A DNA stretch of 16,859 nucleotides from an uncultured Bacilli bacterium (GCA_934167785.1 CAKPLX010000025.1:1-16859), one strand, 5' to 3'. Counted from the first letter of the stretch, positions 7,082 to 14,780 are shown. Translations and numbers: made by a program. Notes: generated from the letters alone by a model not told the origin.

Positions 7082-7117
7082 CTTAATGAATATTATCATT
7101 GAAGTAAGGAGAAAAAA

Positions 7118-8740
7118 ATGAAGAAAAATAGTTTTATAGAAGGAACAATAGTAGCAACTTTAGGAATTATTTTAGTAAAAGTTATTGGTATTATCTATGT
7201 AATACCACTAAATGCCATTATTGGGGAACAAGGTGGTGCTCTATATGGGTATGGCTATACAATTTATCAATTATTCTTAAGCATTTCTAGTGCTGGATTT
7301 CCTTTTGCAATTAGTAAAATTACCAGTGAATACAATGCCTTAGGATATAAAAAGGCGATTGCCAATACTTATAAACTTTCTTTAAAACTAATTTCTATCA
7401 TTTCGATAATTATCTTTTTATTATTATTTATTTTTGCTCCTCAAATTGGAAAGCTAATTATTGGAACCACTACTGAGGGAAATACTTATCAAGATATTGC
7501 TTATGTCATTCGAATGGTATCATTTGCCATTTTAGTTGTTCCATTTTTAGGCGTAACTAAAGGATTATTACAAGGTTATAAATACATAACACCATATTCT
7601 ATTAGTCAAGTAATTGAACAGGTTGTAAGAGTAATAATTATTTTAGTGGGAACTTACGTATCATTAAAAGTATTAAAATTGCCATTAAAAGTGGGGGTTG
7701 GAATTGCTGTTTCTGCTGCTTTTTTTGGAGGGTTAGCAGCCTATATTTATTTAAAAATAAAAATTAAAAAAGCAAATTTATTACCAAAAAAAGTAGAAGA
7801 TGATGAAGTAACAATTTCTTCTAAAGAGATTATCAGAAAAATACTGATGTATTCTATTCCATTTATTTTAATTAGTTTAGTGAATAATTTATATACAACA
7901 GTGGATATGATTCTATTATCTCGTACAATGAATGATATTCTTCACCTAAAAGCAAATATTGTGGATTCAATTATAGGCGTTTACACCACTTGGGGAATTA
8001 AATTAAATAATATTATCTTAGCCATCTCAACAGGATTAGTTACTAGTTTGATTCCAAACATTGTAACAAGTTTTACGAAAAATGATATGGATGATGTAAA
8101 TGATAAATTTAATAAAGCAATTCAATGTGTATTATTAGTAATTGTTCCTATGACACTTTTCTTATCCTTATTAGTAAAACCTGTATGGACGTTATTTTAT
8201 GGAAGTAGTTACTACGGACCAATTGTTTATCAGTATTTTGTATATACAGCATTATTTGGCGGAGTATATACAATTATCGTAAATACCCTTCAAGGAATAA
8301 ATAAATATAAACTAGTTATTGTCACTGTTATGATTGGCTTAATAACAAATGCTATTCTAGATGTTCCACTAATGCTTTTATTTAACCATTTAAAAATGAA
8401 TGTTAGTTATGGAGCTATTACGGCAGCCTTAATTGGATACACACTCTCTATTGCTACATCATTAAAAGTTTTAAAAAAGAAATATCATTTTCAATTTATA
8501 AAAACAATAAAACGTCTTCCTAAATACACTGCTTCATGGATTATTTTTATCTTAAGTATTAATATTATGAAACTATTCATTCCTACAAATTTAAAAGGAA
8601 GAATTATTCAAATTCCTATTTTAATGATATATGGAGTAGTTAGTTTCTTCATTTATATCTATCTTAATTATAAAAATGGAAATATTCGTGTTGTATTTGG
8701 AAATAAAATCAATCAAATATTAAAAAAATATTTTCATTAA
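7118..8740 (+). CDS. SpoVB/MurJ-type lipid flippase (MOP superfamily)
   Basis: 540-residue integral membrane protein with about 14 hydrophobic helices, the size and pattern of the MurJ/YtgP/SpoVB branch of the polysaccharide transporter family. These proteins move lipid-linked cell-wall precursors across the membrane; SpoVB does so for spore cortex, YtgP/MurJ for vegetative wall. Supporting stretches are the N-terminal GTIVATLGIILVKVIGIIYVIPL, the LFLSISSAGFPFAISKITSEY segment between helices 2 and 3, and LVNTLQGI-type motifs (IIVNTLQGINKYK) in the C-terminal half. I cannot separate SpoVB from MurJ by eye, so no symbol is given. Starts at ATG 7118 with AAGGAG (7106-7111). A sigma-A promoter suggests vegetative expression, slightly favouring MurJ. 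It stands alone between a terminator and the calcium ATPase. Confidence 0.88.
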   Translation: MKKNSFIEGTIVATLGIILVKVIGIIYVIPLNAIIGEQGGALYGYGYTIYQLFLSISSAGFPFAISKITSEYNALGYKKAIANTYKLSLKLISIISIIIFLLLFIFAPQIGKLIIGTTTEGNTYQDIAYVIRMVSFAILVVPFLGVTKGLLQGYKYITPYSISQVIEQVVRVIIILVGTYVSLKVLKLPLKVGVGIAVSAAFFGGLAAYIYLKIKIKKANLLPKKVEDDEVTISSKEIIRKILMYSIPFILISLVNNLYTTVDMILLSRTMNDILHLKANIVDSIIGVYTTWGIKLNNIILAISTGLVTSLIPNIVTSFTKNDMDDVNDKFNKAIQCVLLVIVPMTLFLSLLVKPVWTLFYGSSYYGPIVYQYFVYTALFGGVYTIIVNTLQGINKYKLVIVTVMIGLITNAILDVPLMLLFNHLKMNVSYGAITAALIGYTLSIATSLKVLKKKYHFQFIKTIKRLPKYTASWIIFILSINIMKLFIPTNLKGRIIQIPILMIYGVVSFFIYIYLNYKNGNIRVVFGNKINQILKKYFH

Positions 8741-8760
8741 AAATTTTGTCTATTTCTAGT

Positions 8761-8790
8761 TTGTATTTATTTCATGTCTAACCATACAAT
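8761..8790 (+). promoter_or_regulatory. Candidate promoter of the calcium ATPase gene
   Basis: TTGTAT (8761-8766), an 18-base spacer and TACAAT (8785-8790). Read as eight bases, CATACAAT (8783-8790) equals the sigma-E -10 consensus. Initiation at about 8797 would give a leader of about 10 bases starting with GGTGAT. Confidence 0.5.
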
Positions 8791-8806
8791 GTAATAGGTG
8801 ATAAAA

Positions 8807-11389
8807 ATGGACGGACTAGGAAAAAAAGAAGTAGAACAATCAAGAAAAAAATATGGTACAAATGAAATAACAGTTGGGAAGAAAGATAGTTTTTTTAGTT
8901 TATTTATCGAAAGTTTAGGAGATCCTATTATTAGAATCCTACTAATTGCTTTAGGAATTAAAACAATCTTTTTAATTAAAGATTTTGATTGGTATGAAAC
9001 AATAGGAATAGTCATCGCAATTATTTTAGCCTCCCTTATTTCAACTATTAGTGAATATGGTTCTTCTAAAGCTTTTGATCGTTTAATGAGAGATGCTTCT
9101 AAAATGAAATGTAAGGTCAAAAGAGAAGGGAAAAAGCAAGAAGTTGTTATTGATGAATTAGTCGTAGGGGATCTACTTTACTTAGAAACAGGAGACAAAA
9201 TAGGAGCAGATGGTATTTTAATTGAAGGACAAGTTGAAGTAGACGAATCCATGCTTTCGGGAGAGGTTAATAGCATTATCAAAAGAAAAAAAGATCTCGT
9301 TTATCGAGGCTGTGTTGTTTTTAATGGCTCAGCACTTATTCGAGTAGATAAGGTTGGAAATAACACTTATTATGGAAGAATGATTGAAGAATTAGGAACG
9401 GGAAGTGGAACTTCTCCTTTAAAAGAAAGATTAAATACATTAGCCATCCAAATCAGTCGATTAGGCTATATTGGTGCTGCTCTAGTAAGCGTCAGTTATT
9501 TATTCAGTAAAATCATTTTAGCCAATCAATTTCAATTTTCAAAAATTATCACCACTATCAGTAATTTTCCATTATTATTTGCCTACATTCTCCATGCACT
9601 AACTTTGAGTGTGACCGTAATTGTTGTAAGTGTCCCCGAAGGTTTACCTTTATTAGTTAACCTTGTTTTATCTTCTAATATGAAAAGAATGTTAAAAAGT
9701 AACGTTTTAGTAAGAAAACTAGTAGGGATAGAAACTGCCGGAAGTATGAATTTATTATTCACAGATAAAACGGGAACAATTACGAAAGGAAAATTAGAAG
9801 TAACTGCATTTATGCTTGGAAATGGCAAAAAATATCAAGCAATTTCGCAGGTATCTAAAAGATATCAACTTCTTTTTCAAAATAGCCTCCTTTATAACAA
9901 TGAAAGTATCTATGACCGAGAAGAACATAAAGTAATTGGAGGAAATATTACTGATCAAGCAATTCTGAATTATATTCATCTAATTAAAGACGAAAAAGTA
10001 AAAATTTTAAAAAAAGTAGAATTTACAAGTGATAAAAAATATTCTTGCACAGAAGTTTTAAATCAAGGAAAAAGGTATCGCTATGTAAAAGGTGCTCCAG
10101 AGGTTCTTTTAAAAAGTACAAATCGCTATTTAAATGAAGATGGGTTTAAACAACTATTAACAGCAAAAGATGCATTAATGAAAAATATTACCAGTATTAC
10201 AGAAAAAGGAGTACGAATTTTAGCAGTATGTTATGGAGAAGGTTCTAAAAATGATTTAGAAGATTTAATTTTAATTGGGTTTTTATTGATCAAAGATGAA
10301 ATTAGAAAAGAAGCAAAAGAAGGTGTTGCCCTAATTAAAAAAGCAGGAATTAAAACAATAATGATCACTGGAGATAACCGAGGTACAGCAACTGCTATTG
10401 CTAAAGAAGTAGGAATATTAAATGAAAATGAAATGATTTTGAGTAGTGAAGAATTATCAAGGTTATCCGATGAAGAGCTAGCCATAAAACTTCCTCATCT
10501 ATCTGTTTTATATCGAGCCATGCCAAAAGATAAAAGTAGACTAGTAGATGTGGCTAAAAAAAATAATCTTGTCGTTGGAATGACTGGAGATGGAGTAAAC
10601 GATGCAATTGCTTTAAAAAAAGCTGATGTTGGCTTTGCTATGGGAAGCGGAACAGAAGTAGCTAAAGAAGCATCAGACATTGTAATTCTTGATAATAATA
10701 TTACTTCCATAGCTTCATCAATCTTATATGGAAGAACAATTTTTAAAAGTATTCGTAAATTTATTATTTTTCAATTAACTGTTAATCTTTGTGCACTTAG
10801 TATTTCAATTATTGGACCATTTATTGGTATTTCTTCTCCTGTAACAGTTATTCAAATGCTTTGGATTAATATGGTTATGGATACTTTAGCTGGCCTTGCC
10901 TTTTCCTTTGAGCCACCAATCTTAGAGTATATGGAAGAACCACCCAAAAAAAGAGATGAAAAAATTATTAATCAATATATGTTAAGTGAAATTGTAGTAA
11001 CGGGAATATACTCATCAATTATTTGTTTACTTTTCTTAAAAGTCCCAACAATTACCAAACTATTTCGTCAAAGCCCAGATAATCGTTATCTTTTAACAGC
11101 TTTCTTTGGATTATTTATCTTTATCAGTATTTTTAACAGTTTTAACGCAAGAACAGTAAGGTTGAATATACTTTCTAATATTTTTAAAAATAAAATGTTT
11201 ATCGCAGTAACTTTATTTATTACTATTGTTCAAATTGAAATGATTTATTATGGGGGAAATCTTTTCCGAACTTCAGGGTTATTATTCAAAGAATTTTTAA
11301 TCATGATATCTATTGCTTTTACTGTAATTCCCGTTGATTTAATCAGAAAAATATTGTATCAAAAAAATCATCACCAAATTGGTGTATAA
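8807..11389 (+). CDS. Calcium-translocating P-type ATPase, PMCA (type IIB) group
   Basis: 860-residue ATP-driven cation pump, most likely exporting Ca2+. Visible motifs, numbered from 8807: A-domain loop DESMLSGE (about 147-154), the ion-site motif VPEGLP (276-281) in helix 4, phosphorylation site DKTGT (320-324), nucleotide-binding KGAPE near 427, MITGDN near 521 and TGDGVNDA (593-600). Helix 6 carries LWINMVMDTLAGLAFSFEPP, which follows the PMCA pattern. About ten membrane helices, with the last four in the C-terminal third. The dephosphorylation loop reads SGEV rather than TGES; the key Glu remains. No calmodulin-type C-terminal tail is present. ATG 8807 is preferred to GTG 8798 because GGTGAT (8797-8802) is the ribosome binding site. 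A Bacillus relative, YloB, is expressed in sporulation, which fits the sigma-E-like -10. Confidence 0.93.
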   Translation: MDGLGKKEVEQSRKKYGTNEITVGKKDSFFSLFIESLGDPIIRILLIALGIKTIFLIKDFDWYETIGIVIAIILASLISTISEYGSSKAFDRLMRDASKMKCKVKREGKKQEVVIDELVVGDLLYLETGDKIGADGILIEGQVEVDESMLSGEVNSIIKRKKDLVYRGCVVFNGSALIRVDKVGNNTYYGRMIEELGTGSGTSPLKERLNTLAIQISRLGYIGAALVSVSYLFSKIILANQFQFSKIITTISNFPLLFAYILHALTLSVTVIVVSVPEGLPLLVNLVLSSNMKRMLKSNVLVRKLVGIETAGSMNLLFTDKTGTITKGKLEVTAFMLGNGKKYQAISQVSKRYQLLFQNSLLYNNESIYDREEHKVIGGNITDQAILNYIHLIKDEKVKILKKVEFTSDKKYSCTEVLNQGKRYRYVKGAPEVLLKSTNRYLNEDGFKQLLTAKDALMKNITSITEKGVRILAVCYGEGSKNDLEDLILIGFLLIKDEIRKEAKEGVALIKKAGIKTIMITGDNRGTATAIAKEVGILNENEMILSSEELSRLSDEELAIKLPHLSVLYRAMPKDKSRLVDVAKKNNLVVGMTGDGVNDAIALKKADVGFAMGSGTEVAKEASDIVILDNNITSIASSILYGRTIFKSIRKFIIFQLTVNLCALSISIIGPFIGISSPVTVIQMLWINMVMDTLAGLAFSFEPPILEYMEEPPKKRDEKIINQYMLSEIVVTGIYSSIICLLFLKVPTITKLFRQSPDNRYLLTAFFGLFIFISIFNSFNARTVRLNILSNIFKNKMFIAVTLFITIVQIEMIYYGGNLFRTSGLLFKEFLIMISIAFTVIPVDLIRKILYQKNHHQIGV

Positions 11390-11393
11390 AATA

Positions 11394-11425
11394 AATCCCT
11401 TATCTTTAAAAGAAGATAGGGGATT
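11394..11425. terminator. Hairpin between convergent genes
   Basis: AATCCCTTATCTT (11394-11406) pairs with AAGATAGGGGATT (11413-11425) with one G-T wobble and a six-base loop. Flanks are AT-rich but lack a long T run, so it may act weakly, for either the ATPase or the minus-strand gene. Confidence 0.6.
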
Positions 11426-11469
11426 ATTATATTAAAAAACATTTTTTCCAAATATTTTTAATCAATAAA

Positions 11470-11763
11470 TTACATCATATACATATTATTATCTGGTTCA
11501 TTAGCAAAATTTTGATTAGCATAAGGAGTTTCAATCCTTGTTAATCTTTGATCCAAGCGCTTAACTTGCCTCTCTAATCGAGAAATTCTTTCATTCATAT
11601 CATTAATTTGGCTATTCATATAATTACTAGAGTTTCCTCCCATACCAGGCATCATTCCCGGAAGTTGTGACATATTTGGCATTCCACCCATCCCATTCAT
11701 ATTAGGTCCAGGCATCATTCCACTATAACCATAACTATTGTAATACATATCCCTATCGTTCAA
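11470..11763 (-). CDS. Met/Gly-rich protein with C-terminal coiled coil, function unknown
   Basis: Not recognised. About 97 residues. The first half is low-complexity, rich in Met, Gly, Pro, Asn and Tyr, with near-repeats of GMMPG and GMGGMPN. The second half is a short heptad-patterned coiled coil (NDMNERISRLERQVKRLDQRL), then an Asn-rich tail ending in Met-Met. Such a Tyr/Gly/Met-rich head with a coiled coil recalls some spore-coat proteins, but the evidence is composition only. The in-frame ATG at 11767-11769 abuts the ribosome binding site (AGGAGG at 11771-11776, one base away), which is too close. The TTG at 11761-11763 is seven bases from it and is taken as the start. A strong sigma-A promoter precedes it, so it is likely well expressed in growth. 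Confidence 0.7.
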   Translation of the reverse strand: MNDRDMYYNSYGYSGMMPGPNMNGMGGMPNMSQLPGMMPGMGGNSSNYMNSQINDMNERISRLERQVKRLDQRLTRIETPYANQNFANEPDNNMYMM

Positions 11764-11790
11764 TTCCATCCCTCCTTAACTATTCAATTT

Positions 11791-11820
11791 ATTATATGTA
11801 AAAAGGGAACAAATTGTCAA
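11791..11820 (-). promoter_or_regulatory. Strong promoter of the Met/Gly-rich protein gene
   Basis: On the minus strand: TTGACA (11820-11815), an 18-base spacer and TATAAT (11796-11791), both perfect hexamers. The -35 runs directly out of the T tract of the secG terminator. Confidence 0.85.
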
Positions 11821-11846
11821 AAAAAACTCTATTGATATCAATAGAG
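11819..11846 (-). terminator. Intrinsic terminator of secG
   Basis: CTCTATTGATATCAATAGAG (11827-11846) is a perfect 20-base palindrome, followed on the minus strand by eight Ts (11826-11819). The stem reaches the centre of the palindrome, so in practice the loop opens over the central bases. Confidence 0.88.
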
Positions 11847-11858
11847 CACGAGATAATT

Positions 11859-12074
11859 TTATTTTAATGAAATAAATAAAGATAAAGCAAAGAAAGCAAC
11901 ACCAAGCAACATCGTCAATCGACTGATAAATAACTCAAATCCTCGTTCTTTTCGATTAGCAAATAGATCAGAATTTCCACCTTGAATAATTTGACCAGCA
12001 GCTTCCGCTTTATTACTTTGCAACAATACAATTATAATTAACAATACTGAAATAATCAATAATGCGATTTCCAT
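11859..12074 (-). CDS. secG: Preprotein translocase subunit SecG
   Basis: Small membrane subunit of the SecYEG channel. 71 residues, two membrane helices (about 2-19 and 50-69) joined by a polar loop that holds the family signature: LLQSNKAEAAGQIIQGGNS, a variant of the usual QxxKxxG...GG(S/A). Length is normal for Firmicutes SecG. AGGAGG (12081-12086) lies six bases before the ATG. It is transcribed alone from a good promoter and ends at a strong terminator. In Bacillus secG is followed by rnr and smpB, which are not present here. Confidence 0.95.
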   Translation of the reverse strand: MEIALLIISVLLIIIVLLQSNKAEAAGQIIQGGNSDLFANRKERGFELFISRLTMLLGVAFFALSLFISLK

Positions 12075-12096
12075 TATATTCCTCCTGTCGTTACTA

Positions 12097-12125
12097 ATTA
12101 TAGCATATTCTAATTGCTTCTACAA
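12097..12125 (-). promoter_or_regulatory. Promoter of secG
   Basis: On the minus strand: TTGTAG (12125-12120), a 17-base spacer and TATAAT (12102-12097). Confidence 0.75.
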
Positions 12126-12163
12126 TATTTATCACAATTTTTTTGAAAAATTCCAAAAAAACG

Positions 12164-12192
12164 TTGACAACTGAAAAGGATATTGGTATAAT
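12164..12192 (+). promoter_or_regulatory. Promoter of the tRNA pair
   Basis: TTGACA (12164-12169), a 17-base spacer and TATAAT (12187-12192) give a consensus sigma-A promoter 13 bases before the first tRNA. Confidence 0.9.
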
Positions 12193-12205
12193 TTATCTTG
12201 TCGAT

Positions 12206-12282
12206 GGGGAATTAGCTCAGCTGGCTAGAGCATCTGCCTTGCACGCAGGGGGTCAAGGGTTCGAATCCCTTATTCTCCACCA
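12206..12282 (+). tRNA. tRNA-Ala (UGC)
   Basis: 77-base cloverleaf with CCA encoded (12280-12282). The acceptor stem GGGGAAT pairs with ATTCTCC (one G-U). The D arm is AGCTCAG...GAGC, and the anticodon arm TCTGC-CTTGCAC-GCAGG carries TGC at positions 34-36. The T arm contains GGTTCGAATCC. TGC reads alanine GCN codons. Confidence 0.97.
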
Positions 12283-12291
12283 TATTTTTTT

Positions 12292-12368
12292 CGGGAAGTA
12301 GCTTAGCTTGGTAGAGCGCTACGCTTGGGACGTAGAGGTCGCAGGTTCAAATCCTGTCTTCCCGACCA
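12292..12368 (+). tRNA. tRNA-Pro (UGG)
   Basis: 77-base cloverleaf with CCA encoded (12366-12368). The acceptor stem CGGGAAG pairs perfectly with CTTCCCG. The anticodon arm CTACG-CTTGGGA-CGTAG places TGG at 34-36, and the T arm has GGTTCAAATCC. It lies nine bases after tRNA-Ala and is read from the same promoter. Confidence 0.97.
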
Positions 12369-12382
12369 TGAAGAAATAGATT

Positions 12383-12407
12383 ACTACTCATCGGAGTAGT
12401 TTTTTTT
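12383..12407 (+). terminator. Terminator of the tRNA pair
   Basis: ACTACTC (12383-12389) pairs with GAGTAGT (12394-12400) over a four-base loop, followed by a run of Ts. Confidence 0.92.
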
Positions 12408-12481
12408 GTGAAAAAAATTATAAATGAAGCAAAAAAGAAATCAGTATTTTAATATGAAAACAATAAAATCTAGATAAAAGA

Positions 12482-12510
12482 TTGCAAATCCTATAAAAAA
12501 ATAGTAAAAT
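12482..12510 (+). promoter_or_regulatory. Promoter of the thioredoxin-like/PH operon
   Basis: TTGCAA (12482-12487), a 17-base spacer and TAAAAT (12505-12510). Confidence 0.7.
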
Positions 12511-12536
12511 AACTAGTAAGAGAAAGGAAGATGAAG

Positions 12537-13346
12537 ATGAAAAAAGAAGAAAAAGAAAGTACAACAGCAAAGAAAACAACAACTACTACAACGAAAAAAA
12601 AGGATACACCAAAAAAACAGACTGCCAAAACAACAAGTACCGCTAAAAAAACAACAACTTCTAAGCAAGTAAATAGTACGAAAACAACAACTTCTACTAA
12701 AGCCAAAGAGGAAGTCAAACCAAAGAAAGACACTAAAAAAGAAGAAAAAGAAAGTAAAAAAGTAGAAGTAGCAGAGAAAATTGAACCAATCGATGAAGAT
12801 ATAGAAGAAATAACAGAAAATTCTTCAAACGACGAACAAATCACAAAAGAAAAACGTAAATTAAAGAAATCTGATCTATTTTTAATTGTTGGATTAGTCA
12901 TTGTTGTAATATTGGGAAGTTTTTTAATGAAAGGGGAAAAAGAAGAACCTTCTTATCAATTACCACTTACATTAGAAGGCGAAGCAGGTTTGCATTTACT
13001 TTCCTATAGCGATTATCAACAAAAAATTGATAATAAAGAGTCTTTTGTTGTAATCTTATCAAGAAAAAGTTGCTCTCATTGTGCTAATTTTATTCCAGTA
13101 GCTAAACAGTTTGCTGAGGATAAGAAATTGCCAATGTATTATGTAGATACAGATACCTTTACCGAAGAAGATTGGAATAAATTTGAAACTTCTAATACTT
13201 TTCTAAAGAAAAATAGTGGTAATTGGGGAACTCCAACAACGATTGTTCTTGCAGGAAATGAAGCTGTAGATTATATAGAAGGAGAAACTACAGCAGATAA
13301 ACTACAAGAGTTATACAATAACTACTTTGATATGAACCAAGAATAG
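12537..13346 (+). CDS. Membrane-anchored thioredoxin-like protein with a Lys/Thr-rich cytosolic region
   Basis: About 269 residues in three parts (numbered from an ATG at 12531). Residues 3-75 are low-complexity and built largely from Lys and Thr in KKTTT-like units. Residues 76-113 are acidic, then basic. A single membrane helix follows at about 115-133 (LFLIVGLVIVVILGSFLM). The remainder, outside the membrane by the positive-inside rule, is a thioredoxin-like domain: the strand FVVILSRKS, then a CSHC active site at 181-184, the YYVDTDTF segment, and TPTTIVL, whose Pro 235 is the expected cis-proline. It probably acts in thiol-disulfide exchange on exported proteins. The ATG at 12537 is favoured because AGGA (12525-12528) is only two bases from 12531 but eight from 12537. 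It is the first gene of a two-gene operon. Confidence 0.82.
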   Translation: MKKEEKESTTAKKTTTTTTKKKDTPKKQTAKTTSTAKKTTTSKQVNSTKTTTSTKAKEEVKPKKDTKKEEKESKKVEVAEKIEPIDEDIEEITENSSNDEQITKEKRKLKKSDLFLIVGLVIVVILGSFLMKGEKEEPSYQLPLTLEGEAGLHLLSYSDYQQKIDNKESFVVILSRKSCSHCANFIPVAKQFAEDKKLPMYYVDTDTFTEEDWNKFETSNTFLKKNSGNWGTPTTIVLAGNEAVDYIEGETTADKLQELYNNYFDMNQE

Positions 13347-13355
13347 GAGGAAGTC

Positions 13356-13805
13356 ATGGGAAAATGTTATGAATTAGTAAGTGAATTCAAAAGAAAATAT
13401 CCCCTTACTATTGCATTTCGACTTCAAAAACACTGTGAAATCATCGAAAAGCATTTAAATCCTGATGAAGAAATTTTATATGCTTTTCCTGCACAAAAAA
13501 ATCCAAATGTTTTTGAAATATTTTATACAAACATTGTTGCTCTTACCAATAAGAGAATAATGATTGCTACCAAAAGAGTATTATGGGGCTATTTCTTTGT
13601 AACCATAACTCCAGATATGTTTAATGACTTAACAGTAAGAAAAGGACTTATTTTTGGAAATATCATCATTGATACAATTAAAGAAAGAGTATATTTGTCC
13701 GATATTGATCCAAATGCTCTACCAGAAATAGAGACCATTATTACTTCTTATATGATGGAGAAAAAAGAACAATTAGGTTATGAAATAAAAAGAGAAACCA
13801 AATAA
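13356..13805 (+). CDS. PH-domain-like protein of unknown function
   Basis: 149 residues, soluble, with no signal peptide. After an N-terminal helix (about 1-34) the pattern of short strands fits a bacterial PH-like domain: EEILYAFPAQKN, then IVALTNKRIMIATKRVLWGYFFVTI, which is the usual A-L-T-N-x-R-I hallmark, then LTVRKGLIFGNIIIDT and ERVYLSDID, ending in a helix (ALPEIETIITSYM). Bacterial PH domains often bind membranes or proteins; the ligand here is unknown. The start is certain: TAGGAGG (13344-13350) overlaps the stop of the preceding gene and lies five bases before ATG, so the two genes are one transcript. A membrane-surface role beside the anchored thioredoxin-like protein is a guess. 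Confidence 0.78.
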   Translation: MGKCYELVSEFKRKYPLTIAFRLQKHCEIIEKHLNPDEEILYAFPAQKNPNVFEIFYTNIVALTNKRIMIATKRVLWGYFFVTITPDMFNDLTVRKGLIFGNIIIDTIKERVYLSDIDPNALPEIETIITSYMMEKKEQLGYEIKRETK

Positions 13806-13808
13806 GAG

Positions 13809-13837
13809 CATCCTATATTTCTATAGGGTGTTTTTTT
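13809..13837 (+). terminator. Terminator of the thioredoxin-like/PH operon
   Basis: CATCCTATA (13809-13817) pairs with TATAGGGTG (13822-13830) with one wobble and a four-base loop, followed by seven Ts. It has no T run on the other strand, so it acts only for plus-strand transcripts. Confidence 0.88.
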
Positions 13838-13839
13838 GA

Positions 13840-14775
13840 TTAGTAAAAAAAACAAGAGTAAAAAATAAAACTAAGCCCTCCCGAAATAAGAGCATGAATA
13901 ATTCTAGCAACAAAAAATGGTTGATAAGAAATATCAGAATCAGCAATTTGTGATAAAACTTGTAAATGAACAGATAATCCACCAAAAGAAAGGAACATAG
14001 TGGCAATAACAACTTTATAAACATCAGGAAGATAGAGTAAAGATAATTCTTTAAGTCCCATAGTAATCTCCAAAACGCCTTTTAAAATTGTACTGAAGTA
14101 AACAGGTAAAGAAAAAGTTTGAATAATTAAAGAAGAAAAAATTAAAAAAGCGGTTAAGGTTCCCAAAATAAGGAGTAAAGTATCAATAGAAATACGGATA
14201 GCATGAATGAATATTTGACTAAAACTTTGACTTTTTTCTTCCTTTAATTTATAATCAGTACTAGGAGTATTAAAATTTCTAAATAGAAGTCCAATCATAA
14301 TATTTCCAAGCCAATGACTAATTAAAATTAAATAACCATAATCTTCTCTGTGAAAAAAGAAAATTGCCACTGTTGATAAAATAAATAAAGGATTAGAAAA
14401 ATGAGTAAACATTAATACATGTTCAGCTTCCTTTTTACTAATCAAACCTAAATCAAAATAATTTCTTGTATTTCTTGCATTACTAGGAAACCCACTAATA
14501 CAAGAAAGAAAAAAGATCGATACCACATTTTCACTAACATGAAATAACTTACAAAAATTCTTTTTTAAAAAGTTAGGAATATAATTAGTAATGTGATAAT
14601 GAATCAAAACATCAGAGATCACAAAAAAGGGAAACATGGTAGGAATAAGTGTAGTAACCCATAAGTGAAGAGAGTAAGAAATTGTACTTGCCACTAACAA
14701 TTTATGGGTAAATACTTCTATTAGAATCAGTAAAAAAGATAAAATCACCAGTAGATTAATAATATTTTTCTTCAT
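13840..14775 (-). CDS. ylbJ: Sporulation integral membrane protein YlbJ
   Basis: 311-residue membrane protein with about eight hydrophobic helices and a nucleoside-recognition (Gate) type fold. The YlbJ signature is clear: LWVTTLIPTMFPFFVISD near residue 38, then a SGFPSNARNTR block near 94, a LGLISKKEAEHVLMFTHFSNPLF block near 108, and a C-terminal LSFGGLSVHLQVLS. In Bacillus ylbJ is needed for normal spores and is made in the mother cell. The protein is shorter than the Bacillus one (about 400 aa), mostly in inter-helix loops. It has no visible ribosome binding site; a CATATATT box lies five bases before the ATG, so it may be leaderless. It is divergent from ylbL and convergent with the PH-domain gene. 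Confidence 0.9.
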   Translation of the reverse strand: MKKNIINLLVILSFLLILIEVFTHKLLVASTISYSLHLWVTTLIPTMFPFFVISDVLIHYHITNYIPNFLKKNFCKLFHVSENVVSIFFLSCISGFPSNARNTRNYFDLGLISKKEAEHVLMFTHFSNPLFILSTVAIFFFHREDYGYLILISHWLGNIMIGLLFRNFNTPSTDYKLKEEKSQSFSQIFIHAIRISIDTLLLILGTLTAFLIFSSLIIQTFSLPVYFSTILKGVLEITMGLKELSLLYLPDVYKVVIATMFLSFGGLSVHLQVLSQIADSDISYQPFFVARIIHALISGGLSFIFYSCFFY

Positions 14776-14780
14776 ACTAA

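Noticed and set aside
12206..12368. tRNA pair as an integration site for a mobile element
   Set aside because: No integrase, direct repeat of the tRNA 3' end or foreign-looking genes nearby; the pair has its own promoter and terminator.
12540..12780. Tandem repeat or microsatellite in the Lys/Thr-rich region
   Set aside because: AAAACAACAACT-like units recur, but imperfectly and in frame, so they reflect amino acid bias and not a DNA repeat array.
12491..12901. Long minus-strand open frame opposite the Lys/Thr-rich gene
   Set aside because: It arises from the reverse complement of Lys/Thr codons, giving a Ser/Phe/Val-rich low-complexity peptide. The plus-strand gene has a promoter, ribosome binding site and a recognisable domain.
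13821..14024. Minus-strand open frame in another frame within the 3' part of ylbJ
   Set aside because: Hydrophobic by reading a membrane-protein gene in a shifted frame; ylbJ itself has a family signature.
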